From positions 2,793,501-2,857,500 of the forward strand of contig NZ_JAPEPC010000001.1 of the NCBI RefSeq assembly GCF_026340465.1: a DNA stretch of 64,000 bases, in the 5' to 3' direction. Below are positions 8,543-17,822 of this stretch, piece by piece (the first letter of the stretch is position 1; the number at the start of each line of letters is the position of its first letter). Under the pieces are notes generated by a model. The model worked only from the letters and a program-made list of their open reading frames with translations, ran no database searches and was not told the origin of the DNA. The translations under genes and the position numbers were made by a program. This DNA comes from Streptomyces sp. NBC_01306 (lineage in GTDB: Bacteria; Actinomycetota; Actinomycetes; Streptomycetales; Streptomycetaceae).

Positions 8543-9624
8543 GGTCCGCGCCGAGCGTACGACGGTGGCCCCTCGCCGGGGCCACAGCGATCTGGCTGCT
8601 GTGCTCCGGTGGCGTGGCGCACGCCACCGACACGCCGGGGGAGACCACGACTCCACCCGCCGACCACACACAGGGAGGCGCTGGGAACGGCAACGTCAGC
8701 GCCTCCGCCACCCACTCCCAAATCCGGCTCAGCTATCCCAAGGGAGGCGGCGGGAGCGGCAAAAAGGGCAACCTGGCTGCGATCGATCCCAACTGGAAAC
8801 CGCCCGCGTGCTGGTACGAGCCAGTCTTCACGCCCGAAGGCTTGAAGAGTTTCGTGAAGTCGTCCGGCGGCGACGGCGATGTGGGTATCCACGAGTCCTG
8901 GTTCGGCACTGGCCTCTGGACCGACCACTACAAGGACGGCAAGCCCGAAGCCAACTTCGACGACCCCAGCTCCATGGCCGATGGCTACAAGAACTACAAC
9001 ATCGGCAAGGGCGGCTACTTCTGGCGGAGCGTAGCCCCGGACGAGTCGGATCCCGATTCCTGGCAGTGCGGCCGCATCATGTTCTGGCAGCCGGCCGGCC
9101 AGGTCCCGAAGATCCCGCACGCGCCCACGCCGAAGATGCTCGCCGAGTATGCGTACAACAAGGTCAAGGTCCCCGAGACCAAGATCGAGCTGAAGCCGCA
9201 GACCAAGTCCACCGTGAACCTGCCCACCTGGGTCTGGCTGGACAAGGGCACCTTCAAGGACGTCGTCGTACGCGCCGAACTCCCCAACACCGGGCTCTGG
9301 GCCGAGACCACCGCGAAACCCGTGAGCCTCCACCTGGACCCGGGCACGGACGACGCGGACACCTTCCCCTCCTCCGGCACCTGCACGTTCAACAAGGACG
9401 GCTCCATCGGCACGCCGTACAAGTCGGGCGACGCCAGCCAGAACCCGCCCTGCGGCATCAACTACCTGCATGCCACCGACGGAAGCCCGTATCAGCTCAA
9501 GGCGTCCATCACCTGGAAGATCAGCTGGAGGGGCACAGGCGGAGCACATGGCGACCTCCCCGACGGAACCTTCCAGACCACCCAGGACATGAACGTCCAG
9601 GAAATCCAGACGATCAACCGCTGA
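8530..9624 (+). CDS. Exported protein, family B, copy 1
   Basis: The 364-residue product starts with a Sec-type signal peptide (about 1-35, ending HATD). The mature part has the family landmarks NWKPPACWYEP, GYFWRS, LAEYAYNKVKVPETKIEL, TVNLPTWVWLDK, CTFNKDGSIGTPY and the C-terminal QEIQTINR. Four or more conserved cysteines suggest disulfides. No catalytic motif is recognised. It is translationally coupled to lipoprotein A1 by a 13-bp overlap, and the same A-B order occurs at 20280-18575 (minus) and 28147-29846. A and B are therefore likely partners in a cell-surface complex. The family is not recognised by me as any characterised one. Confidence 0.8.
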   Translation: MPRIGSAPSVRRWPLAGATAIWLLCSGGVAHATDTPGETTTPPADHTQGGAGNGNVSASATHSQIRLSYPKGGGGSGKKGNLAAIDPNWKPPACWYEPVFTPEGLKSFVKSSGGDGDVGIHESWFGTGLWTDHYKDGKPEANFDDPSSMADGYKNYNIGKGGYFWRSVAPDESDPDSWQCGRIMFWQPAGQVPKIPHAPTPKMLAEYAYNKVKVPETKIELKPQTKSTVNLPTWVWLDKGTFKDVVVRAELPNTGLWAETTAKPVSLHLDPGTDDADTFPSSGTCTFNKDGSIGTPYKSGDASQNPPCGINYLHATDGSPYQLKASITWKISWRGTGGAHGDLPDGTFQTTQDMNVQEIQTINR

Positions 9625-9820
9625 CAAAGGGCCGCGAACGGACACCGTTCGGTACCTCCAGCTGTCACATCGCGCCCCGACGCACAGCCGCCGCGCGATC
9701 ACTGCTGACGGCAGTCGTTCCGGAGCGAGCCCCCTGCATAGCCGCCATCGCCCGGGAGCACCCGCCCGGATACGATCAAGCTGGGCCATCAGAGCCCCAA
9801 CCAACCTCAGGGGGCGGCAG

Positions 9821-10489
9821 ATGAGAAGGCGTCCACGGTCGCAGTGGGAGCACGCCACGGCATCAGCGATGGCCGCGCTGCTACTGGCAGGGACGGTGTC
9901 CGGGTGTGCGGGCCAGTCCCCTCGGACGGCCGCCGGCGGGCCGTTGAACGTATCCCCGCTCGTGAAAAAGGCGGGTGCCGTTCACGGCGATGCCGGACCC
10001 TGCCCGATCAGCTACGACATCGGCCAAGCAGCAAAGCGGATTGGCGTGAGCGGCCAGGCTGGGCCGGAGCAGGGCAAGGGGACGGTCAGCTCCGAATCCG
10101 ACAAGACCGCGGGGCCCGGCTCACCGCTCGCCGACGCCGGTGGCGCAGTGGTGAGCTGCGCCTTCGGAATCGCCGCAGACAAGATCACTGTGTACACGGT
10201 CGGCACCCGACGCCCCGATTACGCACTGGGGTTGATGGCTCCCCAGATCGCTTCCGATGCGCAAATGGCGTCCAGCGCGATGCAGAAGTGGCTGCCCACG
10301 GCACAGAAAGCCAAGCGGGGCACTGCCACAGTCACTCCGAGCGGAAACGTCGGCGCTGTCCGGCTTTCGGTGGACGGCGCCGGTGACATCGCCCTGGTGG
10401 TCATTGAGGGGAAGGATGGCCGTACACACATCGGTGCGGACAAGATGAAGACTCTCACGGAGACACTGGCCGCCCAAGCCGACTGGTGA
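9821..10489 (+). CDS. Lipoprotein of unknown function
   Basis: This 222-residue protein has a signal peptide with the lipobox TVSGCAG. The mature part contains a Cys-containing segment PCPISYDIGQAAKRIGV and a second Cys in GGAVVSCAFG, then strands ending DIALVVIEGKDGR and a C-terminal helix. That arrangement resembles exported proteins with a small alpha/beta sandwich, but no family is identified. ATG 9821 follows GGGGCGGCAG. It lies 196 bp after family B copy 1 on the same strand and begins the run of secretion-associated genes. Confidence 0.7.
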   Translation: MRRRPRSQWEHATASAMAALLLAGTVSGCAGQSPRTAAGGPLNVSPLVKKAGAVHGDAGPCPISYDIGQAAKRIGVSGQAGPEQGKGTVSSESDKTAGPGSPLADAGGAVVSCAFGIAADKITVYTVGTRRPDYALGLMAPQIASDAQMASSAMQKWLPTAQKAKRGTATVTPSGNVGAVRLSVDGAGDIALVVIEGKDGRTHIGADKMKTLTETLAAQADW

Positions 10490-10838
10490 GCATGACACCG
10501 GTCAAGTTCGTCGCGCCGCCACTACGAGCCGACGCAGAGCCGGTTCGGTTGCCACGGATCCCTCCACGTCGGCAGTTGGTCCCCGCCGAGTGAGGCGCAC
10601 AAGGTCAAGCCCCCCCCTCACGCGAGGGCGGCCGCCGTCGCTCCCGGCGTGTGATCAAACATCCGGGCCATTCGTCGAAGAGGTCGCTTCAGCTTCACCC
10701 AGGCCCGTCCCGGCCCTGGAGTCCGCGCCCTGTTGCTCCCCGCCGCCTTTGCAACAAAGGAAGTTGAGCCGAGTGCGCCTGTTAGCCTGGCCTGTCGATC
10801 TCACGATCGGGCAATGTGTCGCACGGGGGGAGCTGTCT
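10490..10838. other. Intergenic gap before the 669-residue WXG protein
   Basis: No gene is supported in this 349-bp stretch. The open frame that extends the downstream gene to 10590 is Pro/Arg-rich and has no ribosome site. A weak promoter-like TTGAGC...TAGCCT pair lies near 10764-10790, shortly before the GGGGGGAG ribosome site of the downstream gene. Confidence 0.4.
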
Positions 10839-12848
10839 GTGAACGACTACGTCGGTGTGGATCCGGTTCGTATACGCAAACTGGCCGACCGCCTGAAGGA
10901 TCTGGAGGCGGCGCTCTCCAGACACGGTGGCGTCATCCGCAAGAACTTCAAGGAGTGGGACGGCAGCCTCGACCTGTCTCTCATCGCACAGCAGACACAC
11001 GCCGTCGGTGATGACGGCCGTGACATGTCCAAACGCGCAGACCTCGCCCGAAACCTGGAAGAGCACGGCGGCTCAGGCATGTGCACGCCTGACGGCAACA
11101 TTCTTGAGATCCCGTGGGACATGAAAGGTGTACGTCAGCAGAGCGCCAAGGAGGCCAAGGAGGAAGCCGACACCCTCAAGAAGGCGCTCGACGACCCCAA
11201 AGCCGACGGCTCCCGCGACGACATCGAGGCAGTCGCCCAGTCCCTCGCCGACCACCAGGACGACCCCGCCTACCTGACCGCCTTCGCAGCCGCCGGTGGC
11301 GTCGCGGACGCTGCCCGCGTCGGCAGCGCGTTCCACCAGGAGGACGGCACCCACGGAGGGAAGGTACTGAACGACGACTCGACGAAGGTGATCGGTCAGT
11401 ACGCCACAGGCATCAACCGGATCTTCACCCTCCAGAAGAAGGGCAAGATTCCACCCAATCCGGACTACCTCAAATCTCTCACCGACCCGCCGGGCGGCGA
11501 CATGTGGTCGGTCGGGACGCTCTTCAAGTACGGGCCGCCCGGCGCCAAATGGGACCCGACAGTACTGTCCCAGGTCGGTGGCGCGATGCTCGACTGGCGT
11601 AAGGACCACCCAATGCGGCCCGCATATTCCAAGGGCGGCATCCAGGGCGGAATCTACACGGGCGATGCCTATGTAGACCCGGACAGTGCCTGGTACTCGG
11701 AGCTGGGTCTCGATCACAGCTACGTCGACGAGAACCTGGACGAGGCCACACGGCGCGTCAACGCAATCGACGCCAACGATCCATCGCTCGCCCTCATGCA
11801 GCGGGTCAGCGAGAATCCCGAAGCTTCTCGGGACCTCCTCAATGGCCCGGAGGGCGCGACGCACGCGAAGGAACTCATCGACGATCACTGGGCCACTCCG
11901 GGCACACACCTCGATGACACCAAGTGGCCAAGTGCCGTCATCCGCGCGGCCACAAGCGACAGGCTCCACCACCCTGACGCCTCAGCCAAAGCCGCGAAGA
12001 ACATCATCAACGCCGGCGCAGAAAAGTACAAACTGGACGGTAAGAAGAGCGATTACGAGAAGGAGCAGTACCCAGTCAACATGGGCATATCGAAGGCACT
12101 GTCCAACGTCTTCCAGTCCTATGTTCCTGATTTTGCCGAGTCGACCGGAATTGATCAGAACCAGGCTTCCGAGTCTGGTGGCACCATCATCTCGGACAAG
12201 GACACCACGAAAGCCTTCCTCAGCGAGATCATGAAGAACAAGGACGAGGCCGGCAATGTTCTTCAGTCCATCAACGCGCAAATCAGCCTGACCTCTCAAC
12301 GCGGTCTCACCGGTGATCAGGGGGCGTACCTGAACAACCTGGCTGAACTCCGAGGCGAAGTTTCAGCCGCCGGACACGATGTCAAGATGGACGATGCAGC
12401 GCTACGGGATGCCGAGCACGCGAAGCAGCTCATGTGGTTCAACATCATCGCCAGCGGAGCAGCCGCCGTCCCCCTCCCCGCGAATCCGGCAAAATTCGCA
12501 CTCGGCTCCACATGGGTTCAGGCCTCCATCTGGGCAGGGATGCCCTACGCCGGATCGAAATTCCCCTCAGGGGAAGCCGACCAAGTACAGAGTGATTACA
12601 AAAGTATCAAGTTCGGCGATTCGACATCTATGCAAATCCCGATAGTGCAAGGTCTCATCCGATCCGGCAAGATGAAGGCTCCGGACGGCCATCCGGAGTG
12701 GGCTGACGGAAACATTGTAATCCACAATGAGAATGATCGAGAAGATTTCAACGCAATGTGGTCCGCCGAGAAGAAGCGGCATAATCACGAGCTGGATAAT
12801 TTCGACGACACCATGAGAAATTCCTTCAAACGCGGGGCCGACGACTGA
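10839..12848 (+). CDS. Large helical protein with WXG-type N-terminus
   Basis: GTG 10839 is chosen because GGGGGGAG lies just upstream; the product has 669 residues. The N-terminus is a helical hairpin with Trp40-Asp-Gly42 (FKEWDGS), the spacing seen in WXG100 proteins. A long helical middle region follows with segments such as AYLTAFAAAGG, FHQEDGTHGGKV and DDHWATPGTHLDD. Near the C-terminus a hydrophobic stretch (LMWFNIIASGAAAVPLP) precedes a polar tail. Several DUF6571-like proteins of actinomycetes have this general layout, but I cannot confirm membership. It sits in a plus-strand series with WXG-like and lipoprotein genes and is a candidate T7SS substrate. Third-position GC falls towards its 3' end. 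Confidence 0.65.
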   Translation: MNDYVGVDPVRIRKLADRLKDLEAALSRHGGVIRKNFKEWDGSLDLSLIAQQTHAVGDDGRDMSKRADLARNLEEHGGSGMCTPDGNILEIPWDMKGVRQQSAKEAKEEADTLKKALDDPKADGSRDDIEAVAQSLADHQDDPAYLTAFAAAGGVADAARVGSAFHQEDGTHGGKVLNDDSTKVIGQYATGINRIFTLQKKGKIPPNPDYLKSLTDPPGGDMWSVGTLFKYGPPGAKWDPTVLSQVGGAMLDWRKDHPMRPAYSKGGIQGGIYTGDAYVDPDSAWYSELGLDHSYVDENLDEATRRVNAIDANDPSLALMQRVSENPEASRDLLNGPEGATHAKELIDDHWATPGTHLDDTKWPSAVIRAATSDRLHHPDASAKAAKNIINAGAEKYKLDGKKSDYEKEQYPVNMGISKALSNVFQSYVPDFAESTGIDQNQASESGGTIISDKDTTKAFLSEIMKNKDEAGNVLQSINAQISLTSQRGLTGDQGAYLNNLAELRGEVSAAGHDVKMDDAALRDAEHAKQLMWFNIIASGAAAVPLPANPAKFALGSTWVQASIWAGMPYAGSKFPSGEADQVQSDYKSIKFGDSTSMQIPIVQGLIRSGKMKAPDGHPEWADGNIVIHNENDREDFNAMWSAEKKRHNHELDNFDDTMRNSFKRGADD

Positions 12849-12877
12849 CATGTGCGTACTGAGCGAAGGGTTCAGCC

Positions 12878-13939
12878 GTGAGGCGAAGCGTTAAGACATA
12901 CCTGTCGGCCGGGATGGCCCCGATGGTCCTTCTCGGCCTGGCAGCCTGCGACGGCAAGCCGGGAAACACCTGGAAGGAGCCCGCCAAGGGGCAAGCCGTG
13001 GCCGTTCTCCAGACCGATTCGGACAACAAGGCCCAAGAGATTGCCTACGACGGGTTCGGAGGCACCCCGGAAGGGGTTGCCTACGGCCCCGACGGCCTGG
13101 TCTACGGCCTGGGGACATCCCTCGTCGCCATCACCAAGGACCACAAAGCGAAAGTCATTCTCGATGACCAAATCGAGGGCATGGCAGGACTGGTAGCACT
13201 GCCCGGCGGGAAGTTCCTGACAAGCGCCGATTCACAGCTCATTGAACTGGGGCCCGGCGGCCGTAAATCGGCTCTCGCAGGAGTCGCGGGAAAGAACCGA
13301 AAACTACGGGACCCTGCCCCGAAAACCGCATCGGCAAGCCAATACCGCTTCGCCGCCAGCCAACCCGTACCGTTCGCGACAGAGCCCGACGGCTCGATCA
13401 TGATCGCCGATTACAACGTTATCTGGCGACTCAAGGACGGACACCTCACCCGTATCTACCAGGTGCCAGGTCGAGGCCCAGTCAAGGACTGGCCGGCTAT
13501 CTCCCCCGGTGGCGCGGTGAGTGGCACGCACACGGTCTACGTTTCCCCCAGCACCAACGACCCTTCGCAGGTCCGCGGCATAACGTCCATCAGCGCAGAC
13601 GGTTCCTCGCGCACTATAGCCTTGCCCCGGCATATCGACGGAGTCCCCGGAGACCCCGCCTCCCTCAAAGTTCGCTGGATGAGCGACGACGGTGCGGACG
13701 GCATTTACGTCCACGCGGGAAACTCATCGGGCTCCTACGTGCTCCACCTGGCTACCAAAAAGACCGAACTCGTGGCAAGGCACTCATCGAAAAACGAGTC
13801 GGGTTCCACATGCAAGCCAGGGAAGCCAGTTGACGCGAAGAATATTCCCTGCGAGCTACCAACATCCCTGGCCTACTCATCGGGCAGCCTCATCATGGCA
13901 GGGCTCACTTCCGCCGTACTGAAGATCTCAACAAAATAA
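12878..13939 (+). CDS. Lipoprotein with beta-propeller-like domain
   Basis: 353 residues from GTG 12878. The signal peptide ends at the lipobox LAACDG. The mature domain contains NHL/SMP-like repeats: TPEGVAYGPDGLVYGL, MAGLVALPGGKFLTSAD, EPDGSIMIADYNVIWRL and TSLAYSSGSLIMAG. This suggests an extracytoplasmic propeller that could bind a protein or ligand. It lies 29 bp after the WXG-type protein, so the two are co-transcribed. No catalytic residues are recognised. Confidence 0.7.
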   Translation: MRRSVKTYLSAGMAPMVLLGLAACDGKPGNTWKEPAKGQAVAVLQTDSDNKAQEIAYDGFGGTPEGVAYGPDGLVYGLGTSLVAITKDHKAKVILDDQIEGMAGLVALPGGKFLTSADSQLIELGPGGRKSALAGVAGKNRKLRDPAPKTASASQYRFAASQPVPFATEPDGSIMIADYNVIWRLKDGHLTRIYQVPGRGPVKDWPAISPGGAVSGTHTVYVSPSTNDPSQVRGITSISADGSSRTIALPRHIDGVPGDPASLKVRWMSDDGADGIYVHAGNSSGSYVLHLATKKTELVARHSSKNESGSTCKPGKPVDAKNIPCELPTSLAYSSGSLIMAGLTSAVLKISTK

Positions 13940-14016
13940 CGGTCACCCAAGGCGGTGCTGTTGCAGAAGTCCCCCGCAGTCGCACTCCGCAAATACGCCC
14001 AGCAAAGGAGTACTCC

Positions 14017-14301
14017 ATGGGCATTCCCGAGCAGGACCGTCTCGACTACGTGTGCCGGCAGGACATGAATGAGATCGAGAGGGCGGTGACGGACATAAAA
14101 GCGGCCATGAAACGCGTCGACGCCATGATGCCGCATACCTGGATCGGCAAGAAGGCCGACACATGGCGTACCGATCACGAAGGACGCATGAAGCGGCTGA
14201 AGACCCTCTTCGATTCGTTCCCGGCAGAGGAGAACCGGCTGGTGGATGAAGCCCAGAAAAAACAGTCCGCCCAGGACAGGAAGATGCACGGCGCGAGTTA
14301 G
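14017..14301 (+). CDS. WXG100-like small protein
   Basis: A 94-residue all-helical protein with two predicted helices joined by HTWIGKKADTW, where Trp42-Ile-Gly44 matches the WXG position of ESAT-6/EsxA-type proteins. AAAGGAG precedes the ATG. WXG100 proteins are substrates and partners of T7SS. It is flanked by the propeller lipoprotein and a gene encoding a second small protein plus a long effector-like protein, so it may be the secretion partner of one of these. Confidence 0.7.
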   Translation: MGIPEQDRLDYVCRQDMNEIERAVTDIKAAMKRVDAMMPHTWIGKKADTWRTDHEGRMKRLKTLFDSFPAEENRLVDEAQKKQSAQDRKMHGAS

Positions 14302-14633
14302 CGTCCGTTGATTCCGCACGCCGCCGACCTGAGCATCGGCACAGAGACCGGTGAACTCTGCCCATCCCCGCACGCCGGCTTCCGAGTGCCGGCGCGCGCT
14401 GTCTGGCACTGAGCACCTCGAAGGGGCCGGTCCCCGCCACGGAAGCCGGACGCGGAACCCCGCCCGCAACCTTTTCGTCAGGCCACACAATTGCAAAGTT
14501 CCGCTCACCGCCCGGCCAAGAGTGGGCGATGCACCCCTTCCGGCGTTGACTGCGAACGGCCCCGCCAAGCACCGTCTGAGGCTGAGGTCAGGGCTGCGAC
14601 GGATCAGCCGGGCCCGGGTACCGAAAACGGGGT
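14302..14633. other. Intergenic stretch with a hairpin
   Basis: No gene is supported. An inverted repeat CGCCGGC/GCCGGCG at 14373-14394 lies 70 bp after the WXG-like gene and might terminate or attenuate transcription. The remainder is probably promoter and leader for the next three-gene unit. Confidence 0.4.
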
Positions 14634-14921
14634 GTGGGATCAGTGGGCTACCGGGGTGGTGACGCCGAGCACATACAGGCGTCGGCTTCATCCATGAAAT
14701 CGGTCGTTACCTCGGCCAACAGTCATTCCAAGGCTGGAACGGCGGCCGGCAAGCAGGCAGCCGGCGCCGCCGGGGACCACCGGGTGGCCTCGGCGATCAG
14801 CTCGCTGGCCGGTGCAATCGCGAAGGCAGCCGGTGATACCGGCACCTCCGTCAGTGATCTCGGTGACGTCGCCCAGACGACCGCCACCAACCTCAAGAAG
14901 GCAGGCGGAGGCGGCAAATGA
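14634..14921 (+). CDS. Small Ala/Gly/Ser-rich WXG-partner-like protein
   Basis: A 95-residue helical protein with no Trp, beginning GYRGGDAEHIQASASSM and ending with a Gly/Lys tail. The composition and helix-turn-helix hairpin resemble the non-WXG partner of Esx pairs. The start is uncertain: GTG 14634 or GTG 14643, neither with a strong ribosome site. The stop overlaps the start of the effector-like gene by 4 bp (ATGA), which strongly links the two. A role as a co-secreted partner or chaperone is inferred. Confidence 0.6.
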   Translation: MGSVGYRGGDAEHIQASASSMKSVVTSANSHSKAGTAAGKQAAGAAGDHRVASAISSLAGAIAKAAGDTGTSVSDLGDVAQTTATNLKKAGGGGK

Positions 14922-16153
14922 CGCCTCCCACCTACACCGTTCCGTCCGGGGATCCAGAAACCCTGCGGACCGCCGCCGGCCGGTTCAAATCGCTGGCCCA
15001 TGACCATTCCACGCTGCTGACGACGTTCCAGCGGCATGTCGAAGCCGTACTCAAGGGCTGGTCCGGCCCGCTGTCCCAGCAGTATCGGACGGCGGCCGAA
15101 GGTGTGTACCCCCGCTTCAAGGCCGTCCATGTGGCCGCGGGCGCCGCTTACTCCGCGCTGCACACCTACGCCGGGGCGCTGGAGAGCGCGCAGAAAGCGG
15201 TGAAGGGCGCCAACACCACTGCCGACAGCCACTCCCATGCCTCCAGCCATGCGCCGACCGCGCCGGGCCAGTCCCCCAAAGCACTCGGCCAGAAGGTCAG
15301 CGACGCGAGTTCCGACCTGAACCGCGCCGCGGGTACGTGTGCGACCGCGCTCAGCAACGCGCAGACGACGCTCGCCAAGACCTGTCCTGACACCCTGTCC
15401 GCCAAGCAGCTCAAGGAGCAGGTGGCGAAGGCGGGCGAGGAGCTGAAGGAAGAGAACCCGGGGCTCTGGGAGAAGCTCTTCGGCCCTGAGGGCGAGCTGC
15501 GGAAGTGGGACGAAAAGCTGCACGCCGTACCGGCTCCGTACGCCGACATGGTCCTGCTCAAGCTGATGAGCGGTGCGGAGGGCGCGGAGGAGAGCGTCAA
15601 GACCGCTGAGGAGTTCGCGGCGCGGATCCCCGAGCTGATGGAGGCCGACTTCCCGAAGATGGCCCGTCCGATCATGAACGCCATGAGCAGCGGTGCGGCC
15701 ACCGAAGCCGATCTCGCCCAGGCGATCGAGGACTTCGCCAAGGACTGGGACGCGATCGGCAAGTGGAACGAGGGCACGAAGCTCGCCAACCTCGGGGAAG
15801 CGGCGCGGCTTCCGTGGCTGCGCGGGGCCAGTGTCGGGCTGAACGGGCTGGCCATCGCCGGCGACCTGTACACCATGTGGAAGCCCGAGGACAAGGGCGC
15901 GATGGGCTGGGTGGACCGCGGCGCCGCCGGGGTCAACGCCGGACTTGCCACGTGGGACACGCTCGCTCTCCTCACCCCCCTGGATGCCGTCCCCGGCGTG
16001 GGCGAAGTCGTCATGGTCGGCACCGGCCTGTACCTGGGCGGCACCTACCTCTACCACCACTGGAAACCGTTCAAGAACGTGTGCAACGCCACCGGTCACG
16101 CCGTGGCATCGGCAGCCAAGAGCACCTGGCATGCGGTCACCAGTTTTCTCTGA
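14918..16153 (+). CDS. Candidate T7SS effector with WXG-type N-terminus
   Basis: 411 residues. Residues 10-95 form a WXG-like secretion module (Trp48-Ser-Gly50 in LKGWSGPL), similar to the putative T7SS signal domain seen in Streptomyces toxins. A His/Ser/Ala linker (100-125) leads to a helical central region. The last 75 residues hold a hydrophobic hairpin (LTPLDAVPGVGEVVMVGTGL, YLGGTYLYHHW) followed by an amphipathic tail (ASAAKSTWHAVTSFL). This tail resembles those of the proteins at 31555-32985 and 34472-35854 and could be membrane-active. No enzymatic motif is seen. It is translationally coupled to the small protein upstream and followed 23 bp later by the EspG-like gene. Confidence 0.65.
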   Translation: MTPPTYTVPSGDPETLRTAAGRFKSLAHDHSTLLTTFQRHVEAVLKGWSGPLSQQYRTAAEGVYPRFKAVHVAAGAAYSALHTYAGALESAQKAVKGANTTADSHSHASSHAPTAPGQSPKALGQKVSDASSDLNRAAGTCATALSNAQTTLAKTCPDTLSAKQLKEQVAKAGEELKEENPGLWEKLFGPEGELRKWDEKLHAVPAPYADMVLLKLMSGAEGAEESVKTAEEFAARIPELMEADFPKMARPIMNAMSSGAATEADLAQAIEDFAKDWDAIGKWNEGTKLANLGEAARLPWLRGASVGLNGLAIAGDLYTMWKPEDKGAMGWVDRGAAGVNAGLATWDTLALLTPLDAVPGVGEVVMVGTGLYLGGTYLYHHWKPFKNVCNATGHAVASAAKSTWHAVTSFL

Positions 16154-16176
16154 GCAGCCGATGGAGGCAGCACACC

Positions 16177-17013
16177 ATGACGGGTGACCCCCGACAGGCG
16201 GACGTCGAAGCATCACAGGCGTTGCTGGATCAGGTCGACCGGGACGACGCGGTTCAACTGCCCGCCCTGTCGACTGCGGAGCTGTGCGTACTCGGAGCCA
16301 TGCAGGCCACACTCGTTGACGAGGACGCGTGGTCATGGTGGTCCGGCAAAGCCGAGGCGGAACGGTTCGAACTCTCGGCCATGGCGCTGAAGTTCCTTGT
16401 CCACCGTGGGCTGCTGGCCGAGCCGGAAACCGGGCCTGCCGAGCCGGAGCCCAGGCCTGGTGAGCCGGAGCCCGGGCCTGGTGACGAATCCGGAGCAAGC
16501 GCAACGGAGGACGCCCCCGGTGAGAGCGTCGGCCTTCCGGTGCGCCCGCTGCTCGCCATGATCCTGGCAGGCCGCACCCAGCCGTCATTCATCGTCGTCC
16601 GCCGCGAGGGGGCCAAAGCCGAGCCCGACCGGATGCGGCTGTACGGAATCGCCGAGGAGGGGCGCGGTCTGCGAGCAGTGCTGGCAGAGGAAGCCACCGG
16701 CAACCATGTCTCACGGTTCGGACCGGCCTACAAGTACGTACTCGCCAGCCCGGCGGAAGCTGTCAGATCACTGCTGCGCTGGGTCGACCGCCCTCCTGCC
16801 GGGCACCGATTCGGCCGGCGCCCCTCCAAAGTGATCGACGTGTATCAGCCCAACAAGGGCACGGGCCCTGACCTGGACCGCTTCGAGGTTCGACGGAGTT
16901 CCGCCGGGCTGAGCGTCGAACGTAACCAGGACGGCACCCCGATCGACTGCGACGAAGAAACCCTCGGCCGCCACCTGAGCGAGCTGCTTTCCGGACCTGG
17001 ATCTGCCGCGTGA
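16177..17013 (+). CDS. EspG-like candidate chaperone
   Basis: 278 residues from ATG 16177 with GGAGG upstream. The N-terminal helices (ALLDQVDRDD, LSTAELCVLGAMQ) and an acidic Pro/Glu linker precede an alpha/beta part: LPVRPLLAMILAGRTQPSFI, RMRLYGIAEEG and YVLASPAEAVRSLLRWV. Length and order are reminiscent of EspG-type chaperones that bind T7SS substrates in the cytoplasm, and the gene at 35889-36722 has a comparable plan. Sequence identity to true EspG is too weak to see by eye, so this is an inference supported by its position directly after an effector-like gene. The stop overlaps the next gene (GTGA). Confidence 0.5.
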   Translation: MTGDPRQADVEASQALLDQVDRDDAVQLPALSTAELCVLGAMQATLVDEDAWSWWSGKAEAERFELSAMALKFLVHRGLLAEPETGPAEPEPRPGEPEPGPGDESGASATEDAPGESVGLPVRPLLAMILAGRTQPSFIVVRREGAKAEPDRMRLYGIAEEGRGLRAVLAEEATGNHVSRFGPAYKYVLASPAEAVRSLLRWVDRPPAGHRFGRRPSKVIDVYQPNKGTGPDLDRFEVRRSSAGLSVERNQDGTPIDCDEETLGRHLSELLSGPGSAA

Positions 17014-17708
17014 ACCTGCCTGCGATGAGCGAACCCGTCCACTACTCCGAGGAGCGCTGCGCGCTGCGCTGGCCGCTGGTGTTCCACGGCTTCTTCTGGC
17101 CGTTGCTGCTGATCGGCTCGTTCGTTGCCCTGCTGCTGACCGACAACTCATCGGTGTTCATGCCCGGAGTGATCCTGGGCATCGTCGGATCCGTGAGTCT
17201 CGGAGGTCTCCACCTGGCGGAGGACCGGCCGATCGGGATCCGTGTCGACGCGGCCGGTATCTGGATCGGCGGCATTCAGCGGACGGAGCGCCTGAAAGCT
17301 CGCGGTAGGACCGGAGGGAAGAAGCTGCCCCGGGCGCGGGCGCACCGGCGACAGGTCTTCTTCTGTCCCTGGGACGCGGTCCAGCGCGTCGAAGTGGTCA
17401 GTGATCATCAAGAGATCCGGAAGATCGCCAAGGTCGGCCGCGATGTGGGTTCGTCCCGCCTGGAGACTGCCACCGGCACCATCAAGCTCGGGTTGCTGAC
17501 AGCTCCCTACATGCGTGCGGCGATCGTCATCAACGTCGATCTCACCGCCGCGAGTGTTCCCGAATTCCGCCCTCCCGAGCAGCGGTCCTTCTGGAAAACC
17601 TCGGCACCACAGCAGTTCGCGGCTTCCCCCGTCTGGTCGGCCCCCACCCGCCACCCGGAGAAGCTGCGCGCGGCGCTGGAGCAGGCGGGGTCGCAGGCAC
17701 GGCGCTGA
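17010..17708 (+). CDS. Membrane protein with PH-like domain
   Basis: 232 residues with two adjacent transmembrane helices (about 24-65: FHGFFWPLLLIGSFVALLL and GVILGIVGSVSLGGL). A soluble domain follows that begins IGIRVDAAGIWIGG, the first strands of a bacterial PH-like fold, with a basic insert (RTGGKKLPRARAHRR) and FCPWDAVQRVEVV. The membrane hairpin plus PH-like plan is shared with the protein at 30047-30607. GTG 17010 overlaps the preceding stop by 4 bp, so it is co-translated with the EspG-like gene. Function unknown. Confidence 0.65.
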   Translation: MNLPAMSEPVHYSEERCALRWPLVFHGFFWPLLLIGSFVALLLTDNSSVFMPGVILGIVGSVSLGGLHLAEDRPIGIRVDAAGIWIGGIQRTERLKARGRTGGKKLPRARAHRRQVFFCPWDAVQRVEVVSDHQEIRKIAKVGRDVGSSRLETATGTIKLGLLTAPYMRAAIVINVDLTAASVPEFRPPEQRSFWKTSAPQQFAASPVWSAPTRHPEKLRAALEQAGSQARR

Positions 17709-17822
17709 CACGAACGGCACCAGTTGTCCCGTACGGGCCAGGCATCGGGCACGACGCGAAGGCCCGGAAGAATCAGACGGACAACCGCTGCCCGTCGGCG
17801 GCGGCAGCCTGCCCACGTACGG